Origin: Vibrio natriegens NBRC 15636 = ATCC 14048 = DSM 759
GTDB lineage: Bacteria > Pseudomonadota > Gammaproteobacteria > Enterobacterales > Vibrionaceae
Length of the DNA: 64,000 nucleotides
Direction of reading: 5' to 3'
NCBI RefSeq assembly: GCF_035621455.1
Contig: NZ_CP141822.1
Location: 1,426,001 to 1,490,000, forward strand
Below are positions 1 to 8,676 of this stretch, piece after piece (position 1 is the stretch's first letter; each line of letters opens with the position of its first letter). A program made the translations under genes and the position numbers. The notes beneath the pieces were generated by a model that was not told the DNA's origin, made no database searches, and saw only the letters and a program-made list of their open reading frames with translations.

Positions 1-13
1 TAAGGAAATCACC

Positions 14-304
14 ATGAAATCAGTTATCAAAGCTATTGTAATTGTATTCGCAGCTACATCAATGAATGCTTTTGCAACCAATGTCATTGAAAGTTTGAGT
101 ATCGAAACGATAAAGCAAACCATGACAAAGGACCAAATTGAGCTTGTATTAAATAAGTGGAAAAATGAAAGATTAGCGAACATAGAGATAGAGTTAGAAA
201 CATCACTAAGCACAAGTCAAGTTCCTGCTGGAGCACGTGGTGGGATACTGAGAGCTCAGATTGAATACGAATATGAAAAGTTAGCAAAATCCCTTGGTTT
301 ATAA
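14..304 (+). CDS. Small exported protein of unknown function
   Basis: A 96-residue protein that I do not recognise. Residues 1-21 form a typical Sec signal peptide (lysine, hydrophobic stretch, then NAFA as a likely cleavage site), so the mature form of about 75 residues should be periplasmic or secreted. The rest is rich in Glu, Lys and Leu and should be largely helical, with a short Gly/Ala/Arg patch near residues 72-78. There are no cysteines in the mature part. AAGGA lies seven bases before the ATG and supports this start. Anything 5' of the gene is outside the window, so operon context is unknown. Confidence 0.6.
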   Translation: MKSVIKAIVIVFAATSMNAFATNVIESLSIETIKQTMTKDQIELVLNKWKNERLANIEIELETSLSTSQVPAGARGGILRAQIEYEYEKLAKSLGL

Positions 305-417
305 ATCACTAGTCTATGGCTTATGGCAAACACAAATTTGCTACATTCTGTTCTAGCTCCTGAACCGACAACTTTAAGACGCTAGCAAGTTTGCATGAAT
401 TCATCTGATAAATTGAT

Positions 418-440
418 GGGGGTTTTAGAGTAAAACCCCC
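418..440. terminator. Possible terminator hairpin
   Basis: GGGGGTTTTA pairs perfectly with TAAAACCCCC. It lies between the end of the small exported protein gene and the end of the convergent arginase-family gene. The T-run after the stem is weak on both strands, so termination is a guess from position. Confidence 0.4.
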
Positions 441-486
441 CGTAATTTTACCTATTTTGAGTATTACGGCAGGGGGGAGTAGGTCT

Positions 487-1359
487 TTACGCACCAAGTA
501 AAGGGAAACTTGCCAGCATATTTTTCAGACGGAGTGCATCCCAAGGTAAATGTTCTGTCACACCTAAACCAACAACCTCGACAGAACAATCTGCAATATC
601 ATTGATTAAACGTTGAACGGCTGCAAGCTTCATTGCACCTTGAGTTAAACCTTCAAATTTATCGGCAGGGACATCACGCTCAGCGAAATACAACGAGCCG
701 AAATCGGCAATAGACATTACATCTAAGTCCAGATGAATGGCGACTTTAGTAATGCCTTTCGCTTTTATCCAGTCTGTAACTGGTGCACTGGTTTCAGCTA
801 ACTCTTCAGGTCCAGCAAAAGCCATATTATTTTTTTGAATAAAATCTGTTTCGTAGGGTAGGGTTGCTCCCAACCCAGCGAATATTACATTTTCAGGTTT
901 GACGGGAGTTTTAACTACGGCTTTAAATTCATCGTCTCCGATGCCCATCAAGTTGCCGAGAACCATTGCATGAGCGTGGTTGTATTGTTCTGGTGTCAAA
1001 ATATCCGGGTGTGCATCAACCCAGATGATTCCAAGGTCACCTTCATACTTTTCATTTAAATAGTTGAAAGGAGCAAGATCAACAAGGCAGTCACCACCTA
1101 AAACAACAATATTGTCTGGCTGGTGTTTTTCAATAATTGCCTTAGCACTGTGTAGTTGGTCTAGCAGTTGGGAGCGACCTCTTAGTCCTTCCTCTTCTGC
1201 TAGTTCGTTACCTGTTGGACGACTGACCGGAACTTCTTCAACCGGACCTTTCGGATCTGGTGCTAAAAATGCCAGCATTTGTGAACCAAAATGATACGCT
1301 TCGTTATTACCACCTTGCCATTGAGGGAAATGTAAACGCAGTGTTTTTGAGTCAGACAT
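487..1359 (-). CDS. Arginase/agmatinase-family hydrolase (copy A)
   Basis: A 290-residue ureohydrolase-fold protein. Enzymes of this family hydrolyse guanidino or amidino C-N bonds with a two-manganese centre. Visible motifs are GGDC at 88-91, DAHPD at 115-119, HAH at 128-130 and HLDLDV at 209-214. The usual GGDH motif has its metal-binding His replaced by Cys, while the DAHPD aspartates and DLD are intact. By eye it is more than half identical to the copy at 7486-8361, including the PQWQGGNN start and the PLLG end. It lies 73 bases downstream of the MFS gene on the same strand, probably in one unit. The substrate is unknown; a classical arginase role is not supported. Confidence 0.85.
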   Translation of the reverse strand: MSDSKTLRLHFPQWQGGNNEAYHFGSQMLAFLAPDPKGPVEEVPVSRPTGNELAEEEGLRGRSQLLDQLHSAKAIIEKHQPDNIVVLGGDCLVDLAPFNYLNEKYEGDLGIIWVDAHPDILTPEQYNHAHAMVLGNLMGIGDDEFKAVVKTPVKPENVIFAGLGATLPYETDFIQKNNMAFAGPEELAETSAPVTDWIKAKGITKVAIHLDLDVMSIADFGSLYFAERDVPADKFEGLTQGAMKLAAVQRLINDIADCSVEVVGLGVTEHLPWDALRLKNMLASFPLLGA

Positions 1360-1381
1360 ATATTCTCCTTTGAATTAGATA

Positions 1382-1400
1382 AGCCCCGAAGTTTGGGGCT
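1382..1400 (-). terminator. Hairpin between MFS and arginase-family genes
   Basis: AGCCCC and GGGGCT form a six-pair GC-rich stem in the 73-base gap between two co-directional genes. No T-run follows it on the minus strand, so it is more likely an attenuating or mRNA-stabilising hairpin than a full stop. Confidence 0.35.
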
Positions 1401-1432
1401 AAATCGTATTTGAAAATAGATTTTAATTGTTG

Positions 1433-2671
1433 TTATGAACTTGCTGTCAGAGATACCTGACGGCGTTGAATTTTCACAGGTGCCGTTTCAATGAATAGCA
1501 ATGAAAGAATTGCAATCAGAGCAAACGCACCACCGACAATTTCCATTGTGATATGTAAACCAAACAGGTCAGCTAATCCACCAGCGACGATAGGCATGAT
1601 CACACCGCCTGCCATTTCTCCCACACCAGTAGGAATCCCGACAGCACTGCCAGCCTGTTTGGAAGGAACGCTTTCTGCGGGGATGATTGCCAAGTAAATA
1701 GGGGCAAGACCAAAGCCGAAGATGCCGGCAAAGCCCAAAAGTAAGAACATTTGAATTTGGCTAAGGCCAGTACTAAATGCGAATAAGAACATTAGTGCGC
1801 CGTAGATAGCTGAACATACAAATACGACAGGCTTTCTTCCCAAGCGATCTGAAAGCGAAGGCATAATGATCATGCCTAATGCACCACCAAAGCCCCAGCC
1901 TGAGATAATAAAGCCAACATCCGAGAGCTCTAAGTGAACAACCTGAGTTAGGTATAAAGCAACAAAGGTAGAGAAAACGTAAAGCCCACTTTGGAAACAA
2001 CAGCTCATTAGTGTTGCGACCCAAACATTTCGAACTTTAAGTACTGATAGTGCGCTGCTTTTTTCAGGTTCAGATGAGTCTTTATTACTTGCTGACTGAG
2101 CTATTGGTTTATTTTTCATTACCTTATGTAGGCCATATGCAAGAAGGATCCCCGGAATACCTACGACGAAAAATACGGCTTCCCATGGAATAACTTCATT
2201 AAGCTGGGTGGCAATGATAGGGCCAAGACCAATTCCTAATAACGGGAAGAATGCCTGATGGACACCCATCATTAGCCCCTTTTTCTCAGGTTTAACGTTC
2301 TCTGAAATGGTTGCGACACTTGTGCTAAATACACCGCCTTCACCAATTCCAAGCAGGCCACGGATAGCCAGCATGGCAGTAAATGATTTTGCGATACCTG
2401 TGAGCCATGTCATTACAGAAAAGAAAACGGTAGAAAAGATTAGGACGCCTTTACGACCATGGCGATCAGAATAACTCCCAAGTAACCAGGTAGATATGGC
2501 GTAAGTAAACGCTAATATTGAGGCTATTGCTCCAGCTTGAGCATTGTTAAGTCCTAATTCAGGAACGATGACAGGGAAAAGATATACAACAGCAAATCGG
2601 TCCAATCCAATGATGCCAAACAGTATGGCTAGCAGAAGAACAAGCTTCCACTCACTAGTCATTTTTTTCAT
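1433..2671 (-). CDS. MFS transporter
   Basis: A 412-residue integral membrane protein with about 12 hydrophobic segments, the usual size for a major facilitator. The loop between helices 2 and 3 carries the family signature (GSYSDRHGRKG, near residue 65), repeated in the second half as SDRLGRKP. A hydrophilic Ser/Glu/Lys loop near residues 190-205 separates the halves. Its partner downstream is an arginase-family hydrolase, which suggests it imports the substrate or exports a product of that enzyme. The substrate class cannot be told from sequence. A divergent 259-base gap separates it from the EthD gene. Confidence 0.85.
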   Translation of the reverse strand: MKKMTSEWKLVLLLAILFGIIGLDRFAVVYLFPVIVPELGLNNAQAGAIASILAFTYAISTWLLGSYSDRHGRKGVLIFSTVFFSVMTWLTGIAKSFTAMLAIRGLLGIGEGGVFSTSVATISENVKPEKKGLMMGVHQAFFPLLGIGLGPIIATQLNEVIPWEAVFFVVGIPGILLAYGLHKVMKNKPIAQSASNKDSSEPEKSSALSVLKVRNVWVATLMSCCFQSGLYVFSTFVALYLTQVVHLELSDVGFIISGWGFGGALGMIIMPSLSDRLGRKPVVFVCSAIYGALMFLFAFSTGLSQIQMFLLLGFAGIFGFGLAPIYLAIIPAESVPSKQAGSAVGIPTGVGEMAGGVIMPIVAGGLADLFGLHITMEIVGGAFALIAILSLLFIETAPVKIQRRQVSLTASS

Positions 2672-2855
2672 ATTACATCCATGTAAGTTAATAAATGATC
2701 CATTAAGAACACTTATTAAACATATCGAGCTGCAAATATTCTTGACTCAGTCAGACAGGAAAATTTACTCAAAATGACAAATTAGAGTGAGGTGTTTAGT
2801 TGTCCAAACAAGTCAATAGAGATGGTAGTTTGAGTCAATTTATTAATGTTCGGGG

Positions 2856-2871
2856 GTGCTAAGTTGGCGGT
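2856..2871 (+). promoter_or_regulatory. Candidate regulator site sharing CTAAGTTGG
   Basis: The nine-base word CTAAGTTGG occurs here, about 60 bases before the EthD gene, and again at 4404-4412 between the two divergent AraC genes. The second copy sits in a near-palindrome. This is a candidate AraC-type operator on motif sharing alone. Confidence 0.3.
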
Positions 2872-2930
2872 GGTTAGTTAACCAAATGGTTATTGGAACA
2901 ACAAAATATGTCAGAAATTAAGGAGTAATA

Positions 2931-3263
2931 ATGCATACCGTCGCTTATCTCATGAAGAGAAAACCAGGGATGACAAAAGAAGAGTTTTTAAATTTGTATG
3001 AAGAGCATCGTGACGTGATGGTTAGTAATGCACGAGGCTTGGTCAGTTATACCCAACACCCAATCAGAAAGCCGGAAGAAACGGGCGATACTTACACCAC
3101 TAACGAATACGATGAGTATGATGCGCTATCTATCTATACGTATGAATCACCTGAAGATTCTGAGTTTAGTAATCATTTGACGGCTATTTCGAATGATAGT
3201 GCGAGATTTATCGATTTTGAAAGCATGATTTCGCTTCCTCTCAATAAAATTCAAGTCAAATAG
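2931..3263 (+). CDS. EthD-domain protein
   Basis: A 110-residue protein resembling the EthD family of small ferredoxin-like (dimeric alpha-beta barrel) proteins. The N-terminus (VAYLMKRKPGMTKEEFLNLY) followed by an EEHRD segment matches the family's characteristic opening, in which the His is often conserved. Members occur beside oxidative or hydrolytic catabolic genes, but few have a defined reaction. AAGGAG precedes the ATG at good spacing. It stands alone on this strand, divergent from the MFS/arginase pair and convergent with an AraC gene, and is followed by a clear hairpin. Confidence 0.75.
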   Translation: MHTVAYLMKRKPGMTKEEFLNLYEEHRDVMVSNARGLVSYTQHPIRKPEETGDTYTTNEYDEYDALSIYTYESPEDSEFSNHLTAISNDSARFIDFESMISLPLNKIQVK

Positions 3264-3270
3264 ATGTAAA

Positions 3271-3302
3271 AAGGAAGATTTGTCTCAGTATGAATCTTCC
3301 TT
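3271..3302. terminator. Bidirectional terminator
   Basis: AAGGAAGATT pairs with AATCTTCCTT around a 12-base loop. It lies between the convergent EthD and AraC genes. On the minus strand the stem runs into five Ts, so it fits best as the end of the AraC transcript. Confidence 0.65.
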
Positions 3303-3326
3303 TCCGTTCGCTATTACCTATCTATT

Positions 3327-4277
3327 TTATTTTCCTGATAAAAGTTCTTTTGGTGTCATTCCATAGGCTTTTTTGAAAGCTCGGCTGAAATGCGAAAAGT
3401 CATTGAAACCGCAATGAATGGCAACGTCCGATACACGTTTTACTTTTCTTCCTATCAGCATTTTGTAAGCCAGTTCTAGCCGTTGTTCCCATAGCCATTT
3501 AATTGCTGTTGTTCCTTCAGTTGCGAACAGGCGGTTAAGTGTGCGTGTTGTCATATAGTGCATTTCTGCGATGGTAGTGGTGCTCAGGTCTGTATCATGA
3601 AGGTTATGAATAAGAACTTGTTTAATCTTATCCAGCTTTTCTTTTTTCTTAGTATCCGTTGCACGACTGTCTGAATCAAACTCGACATTCAGAGCAGTGG
3701 ATATGATATCCATAAGGGCTGAAGACAAGGTTAATTCTGAGGAAATATCATTGAGTTTCGGTAAACTAGCGTACTCTCTAATCGTTGAAGCCGCCAGTTT
3801 ACCCATTGTACTGTTAGATTTTAGAGTCCGAGCGATAAACGGTGATACGTTATCAAAGTTGGTACGTATGAGACTCTTCGGAAATTTGATATTCAGAGCG
3901 CGATGATTTTCAGAGTAGTCCAGATAAAACGGTTTAGAAGAGTCGTACAAAACCATGTCACCACTGATTATCTCAGCTTTACGCCCCTCTTGTTTAATTT
4001 CTCCAAACCCGTTCAATAGCAGGAGAAACTGGAGGTCTTCACTTTGATCCGAAGAAACGTCTTTTTCTGAACGATAATATTTCATAGGTACATTTATTTG
4101 GTGGTCGTTGAGTATCACTCCGCCAAAATGATGACCAAATAAAGATGCATCTACAGTGCTGTTTTTACTATTCCCTAACTCACAATGAATCTTCACATAA
4201 TTGTCAGAAATGACATTTTCCCAATAGTCGAACCTCTCAGAAGAACTGATCATATCTGTATTATGCATTAAGTTCAT
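3327..4277 (-). CDS. AraC-family transcriptional regulator 1
   Basis: A 316-residue regulator. The N-terminal two-thirds (RFDYWENVISDNY near residue 14) matches the AraC-binding-like sensor domain found in FeaR-type proteins. The last 100 residues hold the double helix-turn-helix, ending in GFNDFSHFSRAFKKAYG before the PKELL tail. It is clearly related to the regulators at 4615-5547 and 13226-14158. AGGG eight bases before the ATG fits the start. It is transcribed away from regulator 2 across a 337-base gap, so the two may control each other or the flanking catabolic genes. Confidence 0.9.
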   Translation of the reverse strand: MNLMHNTDMISSSERFDYWENVISDNYVKIHCELGNSKNSTVDASLFGHHFGGVILNDHQINVPMKYYRSEKDVSSDQSEDLQFLLLLNGFGEIKQEGRKAEIISGDMVLYDSSKPFYLDYSENHRALNIKFPKSLIRTNFDNVSPFIARTLKSNSTMGKLAASTIREYASLPKLNDISSELTLSSALMDIISTALNVEFDSDSRATDTKKKEKLDKIKQVLIHNLHDTDLSTTTIAEMHYMTTRTLNRLFATEGTTAIKWLWEQRLELAYKMLIGRKVKRVSDVAIHCGFNDFSHFSRAFKKAYGMTPKELLSGK

Positions 4278-4614
4278 AATTACACCCTAAATTACGTTGG
4301 AAACGTGCAAATAATGCAAGAATTAAGCCTTTTTTAAAGTCAACAAAAACAGATGTATGGAGAAGATTTGCTTTATTAATTGAACCAAATTGATTGTTTT
4401 GCACTAAGTTGGTGCCTTGAAAGGGGTTCGATAGTATAACTATCTACTGACCAATAAGTCGGTAGGTTATGGCTTACGTCGTTGGTAAAAATACTGAGTG
4501 GCGCTCCAAATAACAGTAATGTTTTTCAAATCAACAGTAAGAAAAATTGTGCATCCTGAATCAATACCTGACAATAGTGATAGAACAATAACCTCAGAAA
4601 GCAAGGTTTAACTA
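4278..4614. other. Divergent control region between two AraC genes
   Basis: 337 bases with no gene. It holds the near-palindrome at 4401-4415 and otherwise AT-rich sequence that should include promoters for both regulators. I could not assign -35/-10 elements with confidence. Confidence 0.5.
4401..4415. promoter_or_regulatory. Near-palindromic operator candidate
   Basis: GCACTAAGTTGGTGC is a 15-base palindrome around a central G with one mismatched pair. It lies in the divergent gap between two AraC genes and shares CTAAGTTGG with 2856-2871. Confidence 0.35.
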
Positions 4615-5547
4615 ATGGGCAGAAGCTATTCCACACGTGATGTTAGAGCACAAGAGAGTTTTGAATACTGGCAGAATTTAGTTGGCTCAACTTACTCGGC
4701 CTTTACCAAAAACAAAAACCTGACTGAAGGTGATTTTCAGGGGGAGTTATCAGTGAAATCTCTAGGGCGAAGCGCATTAATCACTCGTATACGCTCTACG
4801 CCCATGGAATACCATGAAATGGAAGAAGCGAGTTATACGGATGATTATTTCATTTGTTTATCGCTTTGTCCTTACGCACAACTGACGCAAAATAATACGA
4901 CTACCGAACAATTGGCGGGCGATATTGTTGTTTATGATAACAATCAACCGTTCTCATATCGCTTTCCACAAGGTGACAACCAGATTGTGATTTCTGTTCC
5001 TCATTCCGTTTTTAACGTAAAAGTAAACAGCTCGGAGCGTTTGTTAAATAAGACATTGAAGAGTGACTCCCCGTTAGGGCGTTTCGTTGGCTCAATGATC
5101 GAACAGGCGTGGGAAAGCGAAGAGCAGGAAGACATTTTTGGTGACAAAATGCTCTCAGCTATTTTGTCCATGCTGAGCAGTGCTTTTGAAGCGGTTTCGC
5201 CAGAAGGTAATCGTGCGGTACAGCGTGACAAAAAAGACAATTTAACCTTGGTTCAGCAGTATGTTATTGACCATATCGGTGAACATTCGTTGTCTGTTGA
5301 ATCAATTTCTCAGCAGTTTCATATGTCTTCAAGAACGCTGAGTCGGTTGTTTAGTAAAGAAAACACTTCGGTGATGAAGTGGGTATGGCAACAGAGAATT
5401 AAAGCAAGCTACAAGCTGATTATGACAAATTCAGATATACCAATAAGTGAGATTGCACACCAACATGGCTTTTCCAATATTTCTCATTTTAGCAAGATGT
5501 TTAAAGAAACCTACGGTGTCACACCTTCTCAACTTCGACAAGGCTAA
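4615..5547 (+). CDS. AraC-family transcriptional regulator 2
   Basis: A 310-residue paralogue of regulator 1, with the same layout. The sensor domain starts with ESFEYWQNLVGSTY near residue 14, and the C-terminal double helix-turn-helix ends in GFSNISHFSKMFKETYG. Strand and spacing place it just upstream of the MDR oxidoreductase, cyclase and second arginase-family genes, so it is the natural candidate for their activator. AAGG lies eight bases before the ATG. No effector can be inferred. Confidence 0.9.
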   Translation: MGRSYSTRDVRAQESFEYWQNLVGSTYSAFTKNKNLTEGDFQGELSVKSLGRSALITRIRSTPMEYHEMEEASYTDDYFICLSLCPYAQLTQNNTTTEQLAGDIVVYDNNQPFSYRFPQGDNQIVISVPHSVFNVKVNSSERLLNKTLKSDSPLGRFVGSMIEQAWESEEQEDIFGDKMLSAILSMLSSAFEAVSPEGNRAVQRDKKDNLTLVQQYVIDHIGEHSLSVESISQQFHMSSRTLSRLFSKENTSVMKWVWQQRIKASYKLIMTNSDIPISEIAHQHGFSNISHFSKMFKETYGVTPSQLRQG

Positions 5548-5552
5548 GCTTG

Positions 5553-5612
5553 TCACTCAGAGCAAACAGGTTGTCCGTCAGAGAGTAACGCTGCTGTTGT
5601 AACCTCATTCAT
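5553..5612 (-). CDS. Possible 19-residue small protein or gene relic
   Basis: On the minus strand, GGAG sits five bases before an ATG that opens a 19-codon frame reading MNEVTTAALLSDGQPVCSE. It fills most of the gap between regulator 2 and the oxidoreductase gene. It could be a genuine small protein, the surviving start of a deleted gene, or chance. Only the ribosome-binding site and the plausible start support it. Confidence 0.25.
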   Translation of the reverse strand: MNEVTTAALLSDGQPVCSE

Positions 5613-5671
5613 AATTTCTCCGTTTTTAACGACGTTGCTGTGTGCAGCGTATGAACATTTTCGGAATAAGA

Positions 5672-6649
5672 ATGAAAGCATTAGTCGCGAAGCAATTAGG
5701 TGCTCAATCGGTTCTTCAAATAGAAGAACGCTCAACTCCTCAAACTAAGCCAGGATTTACTCTGGTTAAAATGCATGCTGCAACAGTCAACCCTTTATCA
5801 AATCAGATCAGACTGGGGGCAGTACCAGCCGCAAAAGCTCCGTTAGTGTTAAGCAATGATGGATCTGGTGTCGTCGTAGAAAGTGACCTATTCAAAGCTG
5901 GGACAGCGGTTGCCATTTATGGTGGCGGCACATTGGGCATTACAGAAGATGGCTTGCAGCAAGAATTTGCTCTGGTAGAGAACAAATGGATTGTAGAGCT
6001 TCCTGCAAATACTGATCTGAATGTAGCCGCTGCGCTTCCGATTAATTACGTATCCGCGTATCAGGCAATCAGTCGAGTCGGTCAATTTAAAGCAGGCCAA
6101 ACAGTGTTGATTTCTGGTGCAACCGGCTCTCTAGGTCACGCTCTGATTCAACTGGTTAACGCATTGGGAGGCACACCTATCGGTGTCGTTTCTACAAGTG
6201 GAAAAGTCGCTAAAGCTCTTGAGTCAGGAGCTAAACATGTCGTTGACCTTTCGTCACAAGACATGCTTTCTACCGTGATGGGTATTACGGAAGGCCAGGG
6301 TGTTGATTTAGCTTTCGATACTGTTGCGGCTGACGTTCTGGGGCAGTTGATGAAATGTTTGAAGACCCACGGAGCAGTCGTATCGATAGGTTTCGCTGGC
6401 GGAGTTACATCAGAAATCGATATTGTTGATGTTGTCGTATATGAGAAAAAATTACTCGGATTTGATGCGCACTTAGAGACGGATGAAGATGTTGAACATG
6501 TTTTTCATGTTCTGAAAATTCTTTTAGAACAAGGCAAAATCAAACCACGGATAGACAGCGTATTTCCGCTAGAGGAATATGATGACGCTTATCAACATTT
6601 AACATCTCGTCAGGCTCAAGGGACGATTTTAGTTAAGTTTAACCATTAA
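5672..6649 (+). CDS. Zinc-independent MDR oxidoreductase (quinone reductase-like)
   Basis: A 325-residue medium-chain dehydrogenase/reductase. The N-terminus is a GroES-like domain, and the Rossmann domain carries the NADP-binding loop SGATGSLGHALIQLV about halfway. The zinc-binding GHE and four-Cys lobe of true alcohol dehydrogenases are absent, which puts it with quinone or enoyl reductase-like members. I chose the ATG at 5672 (MKALVAKQLG) because family members begin this way and GGAATAAG precedes it; an in-frame ATG at 5642 would add ten unusual residues. It is probably the first gene of a run with the cyclase and arginase-family genes. Confidence 0.85.
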   Translation: MKALVAKQLGAQSVLQIEERSTPQTKPGFTLVKMHAATVNPLSNQIRLGAVPAAKAPLVLSNDGSGVVVESDLFKAGTAVAIYGGGTLGITEDGLQQEFALVENKWIVELPANTDLNVAAALPINYVSAYQAISRVGQFKAGQTVLISGATGSLGHALIQLVNALGGTPIGVVSTSGKVAKALESGAKHVVDLSSQDMLSTVMGITEGQGVDLAFDTVAADVLGQLMKCLKTHGAVVSIGFAGGVTSEIDIVDVVVYEKKLLGFDAHLETDEDVEHVFHVLKILLEQGKIKPRIDSVFPLEEYDDAYQHLTSRQAQGTILVKFNH

Positions 6650-6791
6650 GCGCAGTGCAAAACTTGGTTAGTTCGTAGTGGACAGCAAGCTTGGCACTGA
6701 CAAACAAGTATTTGTCTTTTTCAGCCAAGTTTTCGTGTCTGGATTGCGTATATTAGTTTTCAAAGGAACAGAAATAATAAGGAAGGACTCA

Positions 6792-7445
6792 ATGACTAAG
6801 ATAGTTGTTAAGGAATTTATCGAGCTTAACCATAAACTTGAACATGGAATGGAAACCTATCCGGGACTTAGCCATGTTGAGGTATATGACCATTTCCCAC
6901 GATTCGGCAATAACGCATTAATTGATGGTATTAACTTATTGGGTATCTCAGGTACTTACATTGATGCGCCTTATCACGAAGACCCAGATGGTGACAAGAT
7001 TTGTGATTACCCGTTAGAAAAATTAGCCCACCTGCCGCTGATTGTGGTGAATAAGCCAGATAGCAGAGTTTCTTTTGAACGAGAAGACTTTGATGGATTA
7101 GAAGTATCAGGTAAAGCGGTACTGCTTAATAGTAAGCATGACCAGTTTTTCGGTAAGGAAGAGTACGGAATTAATACACCATACCTTTCTGTTGAAGCGG
7201 CTGACTATTTAGTTGAACAAGGTGTGGTATTAGTCGGGATAGATTCTCCACTGGTAGATAATATCGAAACATCTGAAGCTGCAATTCCGGTTCACAATAT
7301 TCTCTTAAGCAACGGCATTGTTATCTGTGAAGACATGACCAACATCGCTGCCGCAGAAGGTAAAGATGCTTATCTGACAGCCGTTCCTCCCAGAGTTCCG
7401 CTAGCGAGTTTCCCTGCACGTGTATTTGCAACAGTTTATGAGTGA
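6792..7445 (+). CDS. Cyclase-family (kynurenine formamidase-like) hydrolase
   Basis: A 217-residue protein of the cyclase family, whose known members include kynurenine formamidase and isatin hydrolase: metal-dependent amide or lactam hydrolases. The signature region at 53-62 reads SGTYIDAPYH. In the usual HxGTHxDxPxH motif two of the histidines bind metal; here the first is replaced by Ile and the second by Tyr, while the Asp and final His remain. Related GTY-type members exist as I recall, so it may still bind one metal. I chose the ATG at 6792 because AAGGAAGGA precedes it and it matches the expected length. It sits between the oxidoreductase and arginase-family genes. Confidence 0.8.
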   Translation: MTKIVVKEFIELNHKLEHGMETYPGLSHVEVYDHFPRFGNNALIDGINLLGISGTYIDAPYHEDPDGDKICDYPLEKLAHLPLIVVNKPDSRVSFEREDFDGLEVSGKAVLLNSKHDQFFGKEEYGINTPYLSVEAADYLVEQGVVLVGIDSPLVDNIETSEAAIPVHNILLSNGIVICEDMTNIAAAEGKDAYLTAVPPRVPLASFPARVFATVYE

Positions 7446-7485
7446 TACAGCGGTTAGTCTGTATTCCAATTTAAGGTAATTTATT

Positions 7486-8361
7486 ATGTCTGTAGAAAAT
7501 AAAACCCTAAGACTGCTAATGCCACAATGGCAAGGCGGCAACAATCATGCTTATTATTTTGGCGCTCAACTATTAGCTTGGTTAGCACCTGAAACGAATG
7601 GTCCGGTTGAAGAAGTAAACGTAACTTTTGACGAAAACCGTCAATTAGAAAATGAAAACGGCATCGTTGGCCGCTCAGAGATCATTCCGCAAATCCAGAA
7701 TTCAAAAGAGCTGATTGAAAAACACAGCCCAGACAGTTTAGTTGTGTTAGGTGGTGACTGCTTGGTTGACCTGGCACCATTTGCTTACTTACAAGAAAAG
7801 TATGGTGATGATTTAGGTATTCTTTGGGTTGATGCTCACCCGGATATCATGACTTCAGAAGAATTTGAGCATTCTCATGCTTCTGTATTACGTGCATTGA
7901 TGGGTGAAGGTGACAGTGACCTGACTGATTTCGTTAGCACACCAATAAAAGCTAATAAAATCATGTACGCGGGTGTTAATAACGAGAGCGAGTTTGAAGC
8001 TAACTTTCTGAAAGACCGTAATATGCGCGTATGTCGCCCTGAAGAAATCCAAACTGAAATCACTTCGATCCAAAAATGGGTAGAAGAAGAAAACATTAAG
8101 GTTCTTGCTATTCATTTGGATTTAGATGTACTCAGCATTGCTAACTTTGGGTCACTTCTCTTCAAAAATCCAAATGTTCCTGAGGATGCTTATGAAGGCA
8201 TCGCTCAGGGCCAAATCACAATGGATGATGTTGTAAAAGTTATTAGTGTAGCCAGTGAAAATACTGAAGTTGTCGGCTTGGGTATTGCAGAACACCTGCC
8301 ATGGGATTCATTGAATCTGAAGAACATGCTCGAAAAATTACCGTTGCTTGGTAACAAATAA
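7486..8361 (+). CDS. Arginase/agmatinase-family hydrolase (copy B)
   Basis: A 291-residue paralogue of the protein at 487-1359. Motifs are GGDC at 89-92, DAHPD at 116-120, HSH at 129-131 and HLDLDV at 210-215. The His-to-Cys change in the first metal motif is shared with copy A, so it predates the duplication and is unlikely to be an error. It follows the cyclase gene by 40 bases and precedes a strong terminator, closing the oxidoreductase-cyclase-arginase run. The pairing with a cyclase-family enzyme suggests sequential C-N bond cleavages on one substrate, but that is inference. Confidence 0.85.
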   Translation: MSVENKTLRLLMPQWQGGNNHAYYFGAQLLAWLAPETNGPVEEVNVTFDENRQLENENGIVGRSEIIPQIQNSKELIEKHSPDSLVVLGGDCLVDLAPFAYLQEKYGDDLGILWVDAHPDIMTSEEFEHSHASVLRALMGEGDSDLTDFVSTPIKANKIMYAGVNNESEFEANFLKDRNMRVCRPEEIQTEITSIQKWVEEENIKVLAIHLDLDVLSIANFGSLLFKNPNVPEDAYEGIAQGQITMDDVVKVISVASENTEVVGLGIAEHLPWDSLNLKNMLEKLPLLGNK

Positions 8362-8399
8362 GTAGCTCTTCCTAGTATTGTTGATGATTGTGTCTGTTT

Positions 8400-8432
8400 G
8401 GATAAGTAGTTTTACTGCTTATCCTTTTTTTT
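8400..8432 (+). terminator. Strong rho-independent terminator
   Basis: GGATAAGTAGT and ACTGCTTATCC form an 11-pair stem with one G-U pair and a three-base loop, followed by eight Ts. It ends the transcript of the second arginase-family gene. Confidence 0.9.
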
Positions 8433-8676
8433 GTATCTGATTATCTTGTTATGTTTCTTTGGCTCTGAATTAAGGCGTTTAAATTCAGGCTCCGATTTAT
8501 GTCCTAATTATCATAACTCTTGTCTCGGTCAGACAAGTATCACTCCGCTTTAGAACGCTAAGATGTCCTTAATGCATGATTTAGATGTATAAATATACGG
8601 CTTACGTAAAAACCATTTCGATGTAAATGAAAGTGAGCCCTAAATCTCAATAATTTTGAGAAAGGACAACAGCGCA
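8433..8676 (+). other. Upstream region of the sugar-type ABC operon
   Basis: About 240 bases between the terminator and the ABC operon with no gene. It must hold the operon promoter, but I see no convincing operator repeat. Confidence 0.4.
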
